Shown in pieces: positions 1 through 6,805 of a stretch of 10,120 nt of DNA. Below the pieces are notes generated by a model. It was not told the DNA's origin, made no database searches, and saw only the letters and a list, made by a program, of their open reading frames with translations. The first letter of the stretch is position 1. Every line of letters starts with the position of its first letter. Where the stretch lies: positions 1 through 10,120 of the forward strand of contig MGMW01000004.1 of NCBI GenBank assembly GCA_001795035.1. Reading direction: 5' to 3'. The DNA is from Chloroflexi bacterium RBG_13_53_26. Its GTDB lineage: Bacteria > Chloroflexota > Dehalococcoidia > UBA2247 > RBG-13-53-26. The translations under genes and the position numbers were made by a program.

Positions 1-64
1 TATCTCAATATCGCCCTTTACCGTTGTAACTCGAAAGGAAGGGCGCCATTAGCGAATGGTAGTG

Positions 65-901
65 TCAGCGCAGAAACCGATAGTGATAGCAGTCAAGAAT
101 CGGCACATACCCGATTCGTTGGTACATGCTGTTTGACGTCGGGTTGGACAAATCGGTGTACAAGGCACAGAAGGACCTCCCTTGCCCTAACAGCATGCTA
201 CTGAGGGTGCTCACGACCGCGGTTGCATACCCGCGACGGCGTTCCTCCGGCGGAGTGTAGACCAGATTGACACAGACCCCATTCGGCGTGGGTCTCGCCC
301 ATGCCGCCATTGAGACAGGTTTCCCATTCCACCAGACGAAGAGCCTGCCGCCTGCAATGGCAGCACTCAGTATAGCTAACGATTGCTCGTTTTCGCCCGT
401 CTCTCTCAGAAAATCGTCCACCCATGGAGTCAGCCCGGCCACATGCTCCCCCTCTGCTCGCATCATACGACCTGGAGTCAATGGCAGGGGCTCAACCCGT
501 TGCAGGCGATAGATGCGTTCGCGCCGCCACAAATCAGCCTTTGGGATCCCTGTCACCGTCCACTTCGCAGCGAATTCGCGGGCGGCATAGTCCGGGCCCA
601 GCACTCCTGGCAAGGCTAATCGCATTTGCACAAGTAATTCGGACAAGGCAGCGAGTGCGGCAGCAGGAAAGGGATGGGACAATGCCAAATCGTGCGGAGG
701 CATCCACATCCCAGCCCCGCAGGTTCTGGGACCATCGTGAACCGTCCAGAAGAATGATTGGGGAGAGTCAGTCGAATGTTCAGCCGCCAGCCTGGATGAT
801 ACGCCTATGAGCAGATTGTTCTCGGCTTCAGCTTCAGTTAGAAAAGGCAAGGCTGTGTCGCAGAATGCCCTGGGGTCATTCTCAAACGTCTCAACATCCA
901 T
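65..901 (-). CDS. GNAT-family N-acetyltransferase (278 aa from the ATG)
   Basis: Predicted cytosolic acetyl-CoA-dependent N-acetyltransferase; substrate unknown. The C-terminal third carries the GNAT fold. The acetyl-CoA pyrophosphate-binding loop is seen as PPEERRRGYATAVV at about residues 216-229, following the strand VCVNLVY. It is followed by a CALYTDLSNPTSNSMYQ stretch and the usual family ending RIGYVPILDCYHYRF. The first ~150 residues are a less conserved domain, so this is a two-domain member such as the FR47-like proteins. The frame opens at a TTG at 919. I prefer the ATG at 899-901, because GGAG sits 6 nt ahead of it, whereas the TTG has AGGGG 10 nt ahead. The gene is transcribed alone, divergently from the MoxR gene. 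Family assignment is firm; function is not. Confidence 0.88.
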   Translation of the reverse strand: MDVETFENDPRAFCDTALPFLTEAEAENNLLIGVSSRLAAEHSTDSPQSFFWTVHDGPRTCGAGMWMPPHDLALSHPFPAAALAALSELLVQMRLALPGVLGPDYAAREFAAKWTVTGIPKADLWRRERIYRLQRVEPLPLTPGRMMRAEGEHVAGLTPWVDDFLRETGENEQSLAILSAAIAGGRLFVWWNGKPVSMAAWARPTPNGVCVNLVYTPPEERRRGYATAVVSTLSSMLLGQGRSFCALYTDLSNPTSNSMYQRIGYVPILDCYHYRFLR

Positions 902-1013
902 GACACTCTCCGCGACCAAGCGACTTCTGCCCCTGAGGGGTTCATCCTCAAGCCCACTGGCAGGAGACAGCAGTCACCAAAGATCGTGAAACGTATTGCC
1001 ACTCTACCATGGA

Positions 1014-1040
1014 AGGACCATCTGTGTCAGTAGTGGTCCT
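1014..1040. repeat. Inverted repeat AGGACCA-N13-TGGTCCT
   Basis: Two perfect 7-base arms, 1014-1020 and 1034-1040, lie 13 bases apart in the divergent spacer. They could be a dimeric repressor site or a leader hairpin for the acetyltransferase gene. The second arm touches the 8-base palindrome CTGTACAG (1039-1046). Function is not shown by the sequence. Confidence 0.35.
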
Positions 1041-1123
1041 GTACAGCACTAATGGAGATGGTGACAATCCGCCCTTTTGTTGGCTCCGAGCCCCCGGAGA
1101 TTACAGGTGAACTCTCCGCTACA

Positions 1124-1151
1124 TTGTTACGCTGTGGAAATTGCATATATT
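1124..1151 (+). promoter_or_regulatory. Candidate sigma70-type promoter for the MoxR gene
   Basis: TTGTTA (1124-1129, 4 of 6 consensus) and TATATT (1146-1151, 5 of 6) are 16 nt apart. Transcription would start near 1158 and give a leader of about 180 nt. A second, weaker option is TTGGAT (1222-1227), 18 nt, CATAAT (1246-1251), giving a leader of about 80 nt. Each candidate -10 box overlaps or abuts one arm of the TTCGATATT/AATATCGAA inverted pair. Confidence 0.35.
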
Positions 1152-1336
1152 CGATATTGTAGGTCAAGACACGACACTTGCTTATGCACCTTCTCCCACT
1201 CTGCCATTTCAGCTAGTCCCTTTGGATGTCCCGATTGAACTATGGCATAATATCGAAACACAGGCATCCAGGTGGTTATGCCATGGCCGAAGCGACGGAG
1301 AATATCAAATCGTAGGAGGAACAACAAAGGCCTTAC

Positions 1337-2308
1337 ATGGAGCAATCTCAGGCACGGGATGTCGCCAAGAGAACCATTGACAACGTAAAGAAAGTCATCA
1401 TTGGCAAAGACTGGGCAGTAGAGCTGGCAGTCACCGCACTCTTAAGCCAGGGGCACATTCTCATAAAGGACATACCCGGAGTGGGCAAGACCATGCTGGG
1501 CAAAAGTCTGGCACAGTCGATAGACTGCGTGTTCAGACGGATACAGCTCACACCGGATATGCTTCCCAGCGATATCACCGGTGTGTCTGTTTTCAATCAG
1601 CAGACCGGAGAGTTCGTGTTCCGCCCGGGCCCTATACTGGCGCAAATCGTGCTGGCAGACGAAATCAACCGAGCTACTCCGAAGACGCAATCAGCTCTTC
1701 TGGAAGCCCTGGCGGAGCGACAGGTGACAGTGGATGGAACAACGCATAGTATCACCCGTCCTTTCATGCTGATTGCCACCGAGAATCCCATCGAGCATGG
1801 AGGCGTTTTTGCTTTGCCGGAGGCACAGCTGGACCGCTTCATGATGCGGATACAGCTGGGCTACCCATCCTTCGAGGATGAGATGTCCATCATAGATCGC
1901 CAGCGCATACAACATCCAATTGAGAGCCTCGGTGTTGTTGCCAGCGCAGATGAGGTGACGGGAGCACAGGAGGCTGTTAAAGGGATCTTTGTACAGCACC
2001 GGGTCCAGCGGTACATGGTCACGCTGGTCTATGCCACGCGCAAACACGACAGCGTCATGCTGGGTGCCTCACCTCGGGCATCCCTAGATCTGTTCCGCTC
2101 TTCTCAGGCACTGGCGTTATTGAGAGGACGAGACTATGTGATACCGGACGATGTGAAGGAGCTGGCAGTGGTGGTGATGGGACATCGTGTGATTGCAGCT
2201 CCCGCAGCCCGCATGAATGGTGTGGATGGGTGCCAGATTGTTGAGGATGTGGTGGCGCATGTGGCTGTCCCTTATGCTCGAGCTGACGACTGGGTTGCCC
2301 CCCGTTGA
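1337..2308 (+). CDS. MoxR-family AAA+ ATPase (323 aa)
   Basis: Cytosolic AAA+ ATPase of the MoxR branch, thought to act as a chaperone-like activator of partner proteins that often carry a von Willebrand A domain. Visible motifs: Walker A KDIPGVGKT (residues 44-52), Walker B IVLADEINR (104-112) with D108/E109, sensor 1 ATENP (147-151), the family signature FALPEAQLDRF (158-168) with the likely arginine finger R167, and sensor 2 GASPRAS (243-249). The C-terminal lid domain runs to the end, and the length is normal. The start is odd. AGGAGG (1314-1319) lies 17 nt before the ATG, an in-frame stop at 1313-1315 rules out an earlier start, and only AAAGG (1326-1330) is at normal distance. The usual partners, DUF58 and transglutaminase, follow on the opposite strand and converge on this gene, so it is not in their operon. 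Confidence 0.95.
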   Translation: MEQSQARDVAKRTIDNVKKVIIGKDWAVELAVTALLSQGHILIKDIPGVGKTMLGKSLAQSIDCVFRRIQLTPDMLPSDITGVSVFNQQTGEFVFRPGPILAQIVLADEINRATPKTQSALLEALAERQVTVDGTTHSITRPFMLIATENPIEHGGVFALPEAQLDRFMMRIQLGYPSFEDEMSIIDRQRIQHPIESLGVVASADEVTGAQEAVKGIFVQHRVQRYMVTLVYATRKHDSVMLGASPRASLDLFRSSQALALLRGRDYVIPDDVKELAVVVMGHRVIAAPAARMNGVDGCQIVEDVVAHVAVPYARADDWVAPR

Positions 2309-2494
2309 GACTGGCACAACGTCTGTAGTACAACATTGGACTGATATTTCTCCGGGGCAAGGATATTCGATAGTGGAAGACGGAGTGTGTAGATACAATT
2401 GCCAGGTAAGAAAGAATAGTAGTCAGGCTTGTATCCTTTTGGCGAAGGGACAGACCAGTGGCCTGAGCCGGATGCGACTCATACAACAAGTTGT
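2309..2494. other. Convergent spacer between moxR and the transglutaminase gene
   Basis: The 186 bases lie between two converging stop codons. I looked for a stem followed by a T-run on either strand and found none. Only weak stems are present: CTCCG/CGGAG with a long loop (2350-2385) and an AACAA/TTGTT pair at 2485-2495 on the transglutaminase stop. No gene is recognised. Confidence 0.5.
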
Positions 2495-5005
2495 TCAGGA
2501 TCTTGAGTGTTTCGTGAGGAATCTCAACCGTAAGGCATAATGCAGGGCGTGCCGCAGCAGATGGTTCCGTACCTGTGGCCATGCCCTTGCGATGTCGGAT
2601 CTATCTTCACCGTTCACATTATGCCTACTATATGATACGCGCACATAGGTATGTACTATCTGGTCCAGGGCCGCTGCCATCTCGGGCACGGCAGCTCCCA
2701 GTTTGCGCCCGTATTCCTGAGGTGTCAGGGTTTCTCTCGGCCCCATCCCGCTTAATGAGGCAAGGAAGCCCATTCTGGCGTATGCGACTCGAGGCTCCAG
2801 GACCCGTCCCATTAGGCGTCTCCATCCCAGCCACATGATGGCACTAAACACTGCCAATCCCAGAAATACTCCCAGCCAGCGGATGTTCCAAGGACTGCCT
2901 GCCTCCTCACTACCTGGTGTGACCGTTGAGTCATCAGCACCATCCACATCCTGTGGCGGAAGGCTAGTTCCGCCTCGGGCGATTGGAACGTAACTGGGGG
3001 TCGGCTCAAAGGGTATCCAGCCATATCCCGGGAAAAACACTTCACTCCAGCTGTGGCTATTCCGTACAACAGAAGTATGCTGCGAGTTTTGCCCAACACC
3101 GCCTGGATCACCTGTCGTATCCCCAGGTCCGTATTGCTCGGTCAGTTCACCCGGACCATACCCTGCTACCATGCGAGATGGTACTCCGCAGGCGCGCAAT
3201 AGCACAGTCATAGCAGCCGCGAAATACTGGCAGTAACCCTTTCTCACTTCAAAAAGGAAGTAGTCAACGCCGTCAGTGCCCTCAGGGGGCGCTTTTATAT
3301 CCAGCGTATATTCTAGTCTGCGAAGGTAGCTGCAAATCGCTATAGCCTTCTCGTAGGCGGTCTCAGCATTCTTGGTTAGTTCCTGTGCAAGGTCTATGAC
3401 ACGGGAGGGCATAGTGTCAGGGAGCTGCAGATATCTATCCAGGATCCAGCCAGGGTACGCGGTGCCCGCCGCCGATAAATCGCTCTCGCTTGCTGCTGAC
3501 ACACCTAGAGTAGCCTGGTATGAGTCCCCAATTGAGACCGGACCGGTAGTACTCACCGAGAGCACATCCAGCGGGAACGGGACATGCCGCTCCACGGTAA
3601 TATTCTCAACTCCTTCGGCACCAGATTCACTGGAAACCAATAGCACGTCCTCGGGCAGAGCGGATCTGATGTCCGATTCTGTCAATCCGCTGTGCGAGGT
3701 ACGGCTCATCGCCTGTAGCAGTGAAACTGCCTCTCGCAGATCAGGTGGGAGATTCTCTGCTTCCCCGGCCGGTTCTGTTTCGTTCTCCCCCAATGATAGC
3801 TGATAACGAGCTGGCTGAGGAACTTCTAGCTGATAGTCAATTGACATGCCAACGGGATAACCGGCCAGATACACTGGTTCCCCTGCCAACAACGAGAACA
3901 GCACCTTCACACTCACTTCGGCCTGCTGCCATTTCTGGAACTCTTTCTCCAGTTCCGTTTCAGCGCTCAATTTAGGAGACACCACCTGTGTATCGCCAGT
4001 CTCCCATCCCCTGTGCGTATACACATCATAGCTCCTGGCGCGCAAGTAGATGGGGAAAGGAGCTGTCACTATTAGAACGGGGTTCTCTCTCAAAGTCATG
4101 TTCGCTCTGAAAAGGCTAGTAGACCCGAAAGAAGGGGTGAAGACTGGGTTTCTAACCGGTACTTCTGGATCGGCTCCAGCAAGGTCTTCCTCCATAACCC
4201 TCAATGGCGAGGTGACTCTGTCCCATACCGCTGCGATTGGAGCGATATTCACTGATGGTGTGGGTAGCAAGGAAGTGACTATCACAACCGTCAGCGCGAA
4301 CCTGAAGGCATTGGGCAGTAGCACCGAATCCAGTTGACGGCGCTGGACGCCTCTCTGGTTCCAGGCATGCTCGCGCTCCAGGGCGAACAGGCGCGTCACT
4401 AAAACACAAACTAGAAACAGATACAGATACAGCGCAAGCTTCTGGGCTCCAGGTAGAAGGATTGTGAGGTTGGCAACTATGACGACTCCGCTGGGAAGCA
4501 CTGCACCCCATATGTTGTGCTTGCGGAAAAATGACCAGGAACAGATGAACCCCGCCAGCCATGAGATGAACAGAAGAAAGAAACTGATGAGCAATGTGTC
4601 AGAGCTCACATCACTGCCCACCAAGGCCTTGACCGACGTGAAGAGACGGCTTCCCACGTCAGCATACCGGTCAAGGCGTGTAGCACCTTCGGCCGAACTG
4701 GCAAGTTGATGGAAGCTAAGATAAACACCAATGAGCAGGCCGCTAATGGCTACTAACCATCCCCTGATGCGTATCTTGGCCATCAAGAGACCCAGCACCA
4801 CGCCCGAAAGCGCCAAGGGGTACAACCCGGGCGTCGGTGCCCACTGCGCCCTTCCCATCGGCCAGACTGCCACCATCACAGAGAGCAACAGAAGTAGAAA
4901 GGTTAGCCACCCTTCCGAAGGGCCCTTCAGTATCTGGCACAAAAGGTTGTCTATGCGCCCTGCCGCCCAATACACTCCCTTCTTTAGCTGCCTCAGTGCT
5001 AACAT
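2495..5005 (-). CDS. TgpA-type membrane-anchored transglutaminase-like protein (836 aa)
   Basis: Integral membrane protein with an extracytoplasmic transglutaminase/cysteine-protease-like domain. Hydrophobic helices at about residues 32-50, 61-77, 82-98, 137-160, 165-185, 188-207 and 233-249 form the TgpA N-terminal region. A long extracellular stretch (about 250-530) follows. The transglutaminase core contains C592 in KGYCQYFAAAMTVLLRACGVPSR and H651 in NSHSWSEVFFPGYGW. The third catalytic position is E667 in FEPTP rather than Asp. Another helix spans about 709-727, and the cytosolic tail (about 738-800) resembles the DUF4129 domain, with TPQEYGRKL. The Cys-to-His segment is stretched by a Gly-rich piece (about 622-645). 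AGGGG lies only 3 nt before the ATG, so the start is less certain than the family. It is the second gene of the minus-strand pair, 86 nt after the DUF58 gene. Confidence 0.93.
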   Translation of the reverse strand: MLALRQLKKGVYWAAGRIDNLLCQILKGPSEGWLTFLLLLLSVMVAVWPMGRAQWAPTPGLYPLALSGVVLGLLMAKIRIRGWLVAISGLLIGVYLSFHQLASSAEGATRLDRYADVGSRLFTSVKALVGSDVSSDTLLISFFLLFISWLAGFICSWSFFRKHNIWGAVLPSGVVIVANLTILLPGAQKLALYLYLFLVCVLVTRLFALEREHAWNQRGVQRRQLDSVLLPNAFRFALTVVIVTSLLPTPSVNIAPIAAVWDRVTSPLRVMEEDLAGADPEVPVRNPVFTPSFGSTSLFRANMTLRENPVLIVTAPFPIYLRARSYDVYTHRGWETGDTQVVSPKLSAETELEKEFQKWQQAEVSVKVLFSLLAGEPVYLAGYPVGMSIDYQLEVPQPARYQLSLGENETEPAGEAENLPPDLREAVSLLQAMSRTSHSGLTESDIRSALPEDVLLVSSESGAEGVENITVERHVPFPLDVLSVSTTGPVSIGDSYQATLGVSAASESDLSAAGTAYPGWILDRYLQLPDTMPSRVIDLAQELTKNAETAYEKAIAICSYLRRLEYTLDIKAPPEGTDGVDYFLFEVRKGYCQYFAAAMTVLLRACGVPSRMVAGYGPGELTEQYGPGDTTGDPGGVGQNSQHTSVVRNSHSWSEVFFPGYGWIPFEPTPSYVPIARGGTSLPPQDVDGADDSTVTPGSEEAGSPWNIRWLGVFLGLAVFSAIMWLGWRRLMGRVLEPRVAYARMGFLASLSGMGPRETLTPQEYGRKLGAAVPEMAAALDQIVHTYVRVSYSRHNVNGEDRSDIARAWPQVRNHLLRHALHYALRLRFLTKHSRS

Positions 5006-5063
5006 ATACCCCTACTTGATGTTGTTATCTCTGCCAACATATCTCCATCACATCCTGTTTCGG

Positions 5064-5085
5064 AAGCCTGTATCTGTCCAGGCTT
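5064..5085 (-). other. Intercistronic hairpin between the DUF58 and transglutaminase genes
   Basis: Perfect 7-base arms AAGCCTG (5064-5070) and CAGGCTT (5079-5085) enclose an 8-nt loop, starting 7 nt after the DUF58 stop codon. No T-run follows on the minus strand, so it is not a typical terminator. It may stabilise or partly attenuate the shared transcript. Confidence 0.4.
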
Positions 5086-5091
5086 GCCATT

Positions 5092-6414
5092 CTACTTGAA
5101 GATGGACCGGTTATCCGGGGTTGCCGGTCGAGAAAGTGCACAAGCAAGGGAATCCCCTCTATGTACTACGTACGCAGGAATTCCAGCATTTACGAGCTCT
5201 AACACGACTTCACCAAGAGATTGCTTCCCCCCGAAGCTCGCAGGGTCGACCAAGACTACCACGATGTTGAGACTGCGGCATCTCAATTCTCGTAGTATCG
5301 ATATCCAGTCGGTGGCAGCAGAGGAAGTAACGACAACAAGGGACACTGATGTGCCAAACCGCCCCGCATTTTGCCCAAGTACCCTAGCCAACGGGCTATC
5401 CCCTTCAGTCTTGGATAGGGTGAGCGTCTCCACAACCCTGGACATTTGTTTGGCGCCGCCGCCCAGTGGCAGCAGATATTCACGATCACCATATGCTATC
5501 AAGCCGGTCGAGTGCTCTTCCCTCAGGACAAGATCAGTTAGCGATGTGGCAATAGCAGCAGCATATTCATCCGTTCTTTCTGTCCCCTGGCTGTGGTGAC
5601 TTTTCCGCTCCAGGTCCAGAACAATCCATACGCTGCCACCCCCCCCAGAGTCAAACTCCTTAGACATGAGTTGACCGCTCCTTGCGGTGGATAGCCAGTG
5701 GATCTGATTCAGGGTATCGCCATGGATATACTCGCGAACTGTAGCTACTTGAGGAGTGCGAGTCTGAGAGCGATACTGTATGCTTTCCTCCCCCGCCCGC
5801 TCCGCCACCGGAAGGTGGAAATAGGGCAATGCAACGACGGGTGGCTGCACCACCACTTTCGTCGGATTGCCCTGTATTATCTCCGTCCGAAATAGACCCA
5901 AGGGATCGCTAGTACGTGCTACCACCGGGCCTATGGTGTATACACCACGGGCATAACACGCTGTATGCATTTCCAGCCGCTGCTGTCCCCCAGCTGAAAT
6001 CGCCGTAGCTACGCCCAAGACATTGCCGGGCATGTTACTCATTAGCATGATTTCCACCCAGCCGGTTTGCAGGCGAGAGTGATTGCGCAAATAAACATGC
6101 ATTTTGAGTATCTCTCCTACGTGGACTACGTGGGCTTTGCCTTCTATCCGCATCTCCAGACGCCTCAATCTTGACCGTGGGTGAACATAGCTACCAACTA
6201 CAACCAGCGTCAAGAAATAGCCCAGACGATACAGAACGCCTTCACCGGTGGCGATCGCGAAGAGGAGCATGATGGCAAGGAGGAGCATCATCCCCCTTCC
6301 CCGGGGTGTTGTTCGGGCACAGAAACGCGAAAAGACAGCGATTAACGTGTGCATGCGATGGCTCATTCTGCCAGTGTTGTGGGTTATGTCGCGTGTTAGG
6401 TCAACCGAGTCCAT
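5092..6414 (-). CDS. DUF58-domain membrane protein (440 aa)
   Basis: Membrane-anchored protein of the DUF58 family, the usual partner of MoxR ATPases and TgpA-type transglutaminases. Two hydrophobic helices lie at about residues 42-57 and 62-76. A beta-rich segment follows, with the family-typical YARGVYTIGPVVARTSDPLGLFR (154-176). The DUF58 signature is clear: VREYIHGD (226-233) then IHW (238-240), leading to SGQLMSKEF and a von Willebrand A-like core (about 262-415, opening VWIVLDLE). The exact biochemical role of DUF58 is not established. The first ATG is supported by GGGAG (6421-6425) 6 nt upstream; later Met codons at 17 and 21 are possible. That ribosome site sits inside a small perfect hairpin. 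It is the first gene of a two-gene unit with the transglutaminase downstream. Confidence 0.93.
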   Translation of the reverse strand: MDSVDLTRDITHNTGRMSHRMHTLIAVFSRFCARTTPRGRGMMLLLAIMLLFAIATGEGVLYRLGYFLTLVVVGSYVHPRSRLRRLEMRIEGKAHVVHVGEILKMHVYLRNHSRLQTGWVEIMLMSNMPGNVLGVATAISAGGQQRLEMHTACYARGVYTIGPVVARTSDPLGLFRTEIIQGNPTKVVVQPPVVALPYFHLPVAERAGEESIQYRSQTRTPQVATVREYIHGDTLNQIHWLSTARSGQLMSKEFDSGGGGSVWIVLDLERKSHHSQGTERTDEYAAAIATSLTDLVLREEHSTGLIAYGDREYLLPLGGGAKQMSRVVETLTLSKTEGDSPLARVLGQNAGRFGTSVSLVVVTSSAATDWISILRELRCRSLNIVVVLVDPASFGGKQSLGEVVLELVNAGIPAYVVHRGDSLACALSRPATPDNRSIFK

Positions 6415-6415
6415 T

Positions 6416-6434
6416 CGATTCTCCCAAAGAATCG
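6416..6434 (-). promoter_or_regulatory. Hairpin over the ribosome site of the DUF58 gene
   Basis: The arms CGATTCT (6416-6422) and AGAATCG (6428-6434) are perfectly complementary around a 5-nt loop. On the minus strand the GGGAG ribosome site (6421-6425) lies partly in the loop and partly in the 3' arm, and the ATG follows one base after the stem. Folding would hide the site, so it could damp translation. Confidence 0.4.
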
Positions 6435-6438
6435 CGCC

Positions 6439-6478
6439 CTATAATCTATAGTATATCACCAGCCACACTTCCAGACTA
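6439..6478 (-). promoter_or_regulatory. Candidate promoter for the DUF58-transglutaminase unit
   Basis: On the minus strand TATACT (6455-6450, 5 of 6) forms the -10 box, with a poor -35 TAGTCT (6478-6473) at 17 nt. The start would be near 6443, leaving a leader of about 30 nt. A 13-base palindrome, CTATA-ATC-TATAG (6439-6451), lies across the -10 and start site and may be an operator. Confidence 0.35.
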
Positions 6479-6547
6479 TGTTTCTGTAGGCCGTCCCAGC
6501 CATACTATCGGGTCAAAGAGCCACAAGACGTTACTTTGTTCAACCAA

Positions 6548-6576
6548 TTGACAACTGAGTGACAAAGACATATCAT
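6548..6576 (+). promoter_or_regulatory. Near-consensus sigma70-type promoter towards the MFS gene
   Basis: TTGACA (6548-6553, 6 of 6) and TATCAT (6571-6576, 5 of 6) are spaced by exactly 17 nt. Transcription should start near 6583, some 220 nt ahead of the MFS start codon. CTTTGT (6534-6539) and ACAAAG (6562-6567) form an inverted pair flanking the -35 box, a possible operator. Confidence 0.6.
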
Positions 6577-6625
6577 ACCGCCGATGGCGACAGGATAATT
6601 CCTGGCAACCAAAATGAAGTAATTG

Positions 6626-6799
6626 ATGGTTGCTTTAGTATACAAGTCCTCACAATCTGACTTTGTCTGGTGGGTCAAGCGGGGGACAGGTTGGGGATCC
6701 TGGCTAAAGCGAAATCCAGGTCCGATTGCTTTCGGGAGTCCTACGTGTGACCCAGATCCAGGATGCATGTGCTGTTGCCATCACACAGAAGGCAACTAA
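6626..6799 (+). CDS. Possible small Cys-rich leader ORF (57 aa)
   Basis: An open frame from ATG 6626 to TAA 6797-6799 lies between the predicted promoter and the MFS gene, ending 6 nt before the first MFS ATG. A modest ribosome site, GAAG (6616-6619), is 6 nt upstream. The peptide has a Trp-rich middle (VWWVKRGTGWGSWLKR) and a C-terminus with clustered Cys and His: CDPDPGCMCCCHH. It has no recognised family. It could be a leader peptide that couples or gates translation of the transporter, or simply chance open sequence, because an unrelated frame is open on the other strand too. Treat as speculative. Confidence 0.25.
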   Translation: MVALVYKSSQSDFVWWVKRGTGWGSWLKRNPGPIAFGSPTCDPDPGCMCCCHHTEGN

Positions 6800-6805
6800 A
6801 GAAGG

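Larger units (their letters stand above)
902..1336. other. Divergent intergenic control region, no gene seen
   Basis: About 435 bases separate the divergent acetyltransferase and MoxR genes. I see no convincing protein here: a 79-codon frame opening with TTG at 1141 and running into moxR resembles nothing and has no ribosome site. The region holds several inverted repeats: CCCC-TGA-GGGG (930-940), AGGACCA/TGGTCCT (1014-1020 and 1034-1040), the palindrome CTGTACAG (1039-1046), CTCCG/CGGAG (1084-1099), and TTCGATATT/AATATCGAA (1150-1158 and 1249-1257). A poor minus-strand promoter match for the acetyltransferase is TTGTCA (1062-1067), 18 nt, TACAGG (1038-1043). Confidence 0.6.
6415..6805. other. 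Divergent intergenic region with promoters, leader and a short ORF
   Basis: The 391 bases between the DUF58 and MFS genes contain control signals for both, listed separately. There is also a stem GCAACCA/TGGTTGC (6605-6611 and 6627-6633, 15-nt loop) and a long-range pair ATCCTGG/CCAGGAT (6697-6703 and 6758-6764). No known riboswitch or T-box pattern is recognised. One short ORF (6626-6799) is possible. Confidence 0.6.

Noticed and set aside
12..60. Stems CGCCCTT/AAGGGCG (12-45) and CCATT/AATGG (46-59) downstream of the acetyltransferase gene
   Set aside because: Neither is followed by a T-run on the minus strand; arms are short and one loop is 20 nt, so a terminator call is not justified.
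1141..1380. 79-codon plus-strand frame ahead of moxR
   Set aside because: It starts at TTG without a ribosome site, overlaps moxR out of frame and resembles no family.
2055..2582. Minus-strand frame of 175 codons across the end of moxR, the spacer and the end of the transglutaminase gene
   Set aside because: It overlaps both real genes in other frames, has no ribosome site that I can see, and is compositionally odd (His/Ser/Pro-rich).
3372..3803. 143-codon frame antisense to the transglutaminase gene
   Set aside because: It is a Ser/Arg-rich shadow of the real gene with no start signals.
6577..6805. Riboswitch or T-box in the MFS leader
   Set aside because: No T-box sequence, known aptamer core or terminator stem with T-run was recognised by eye.
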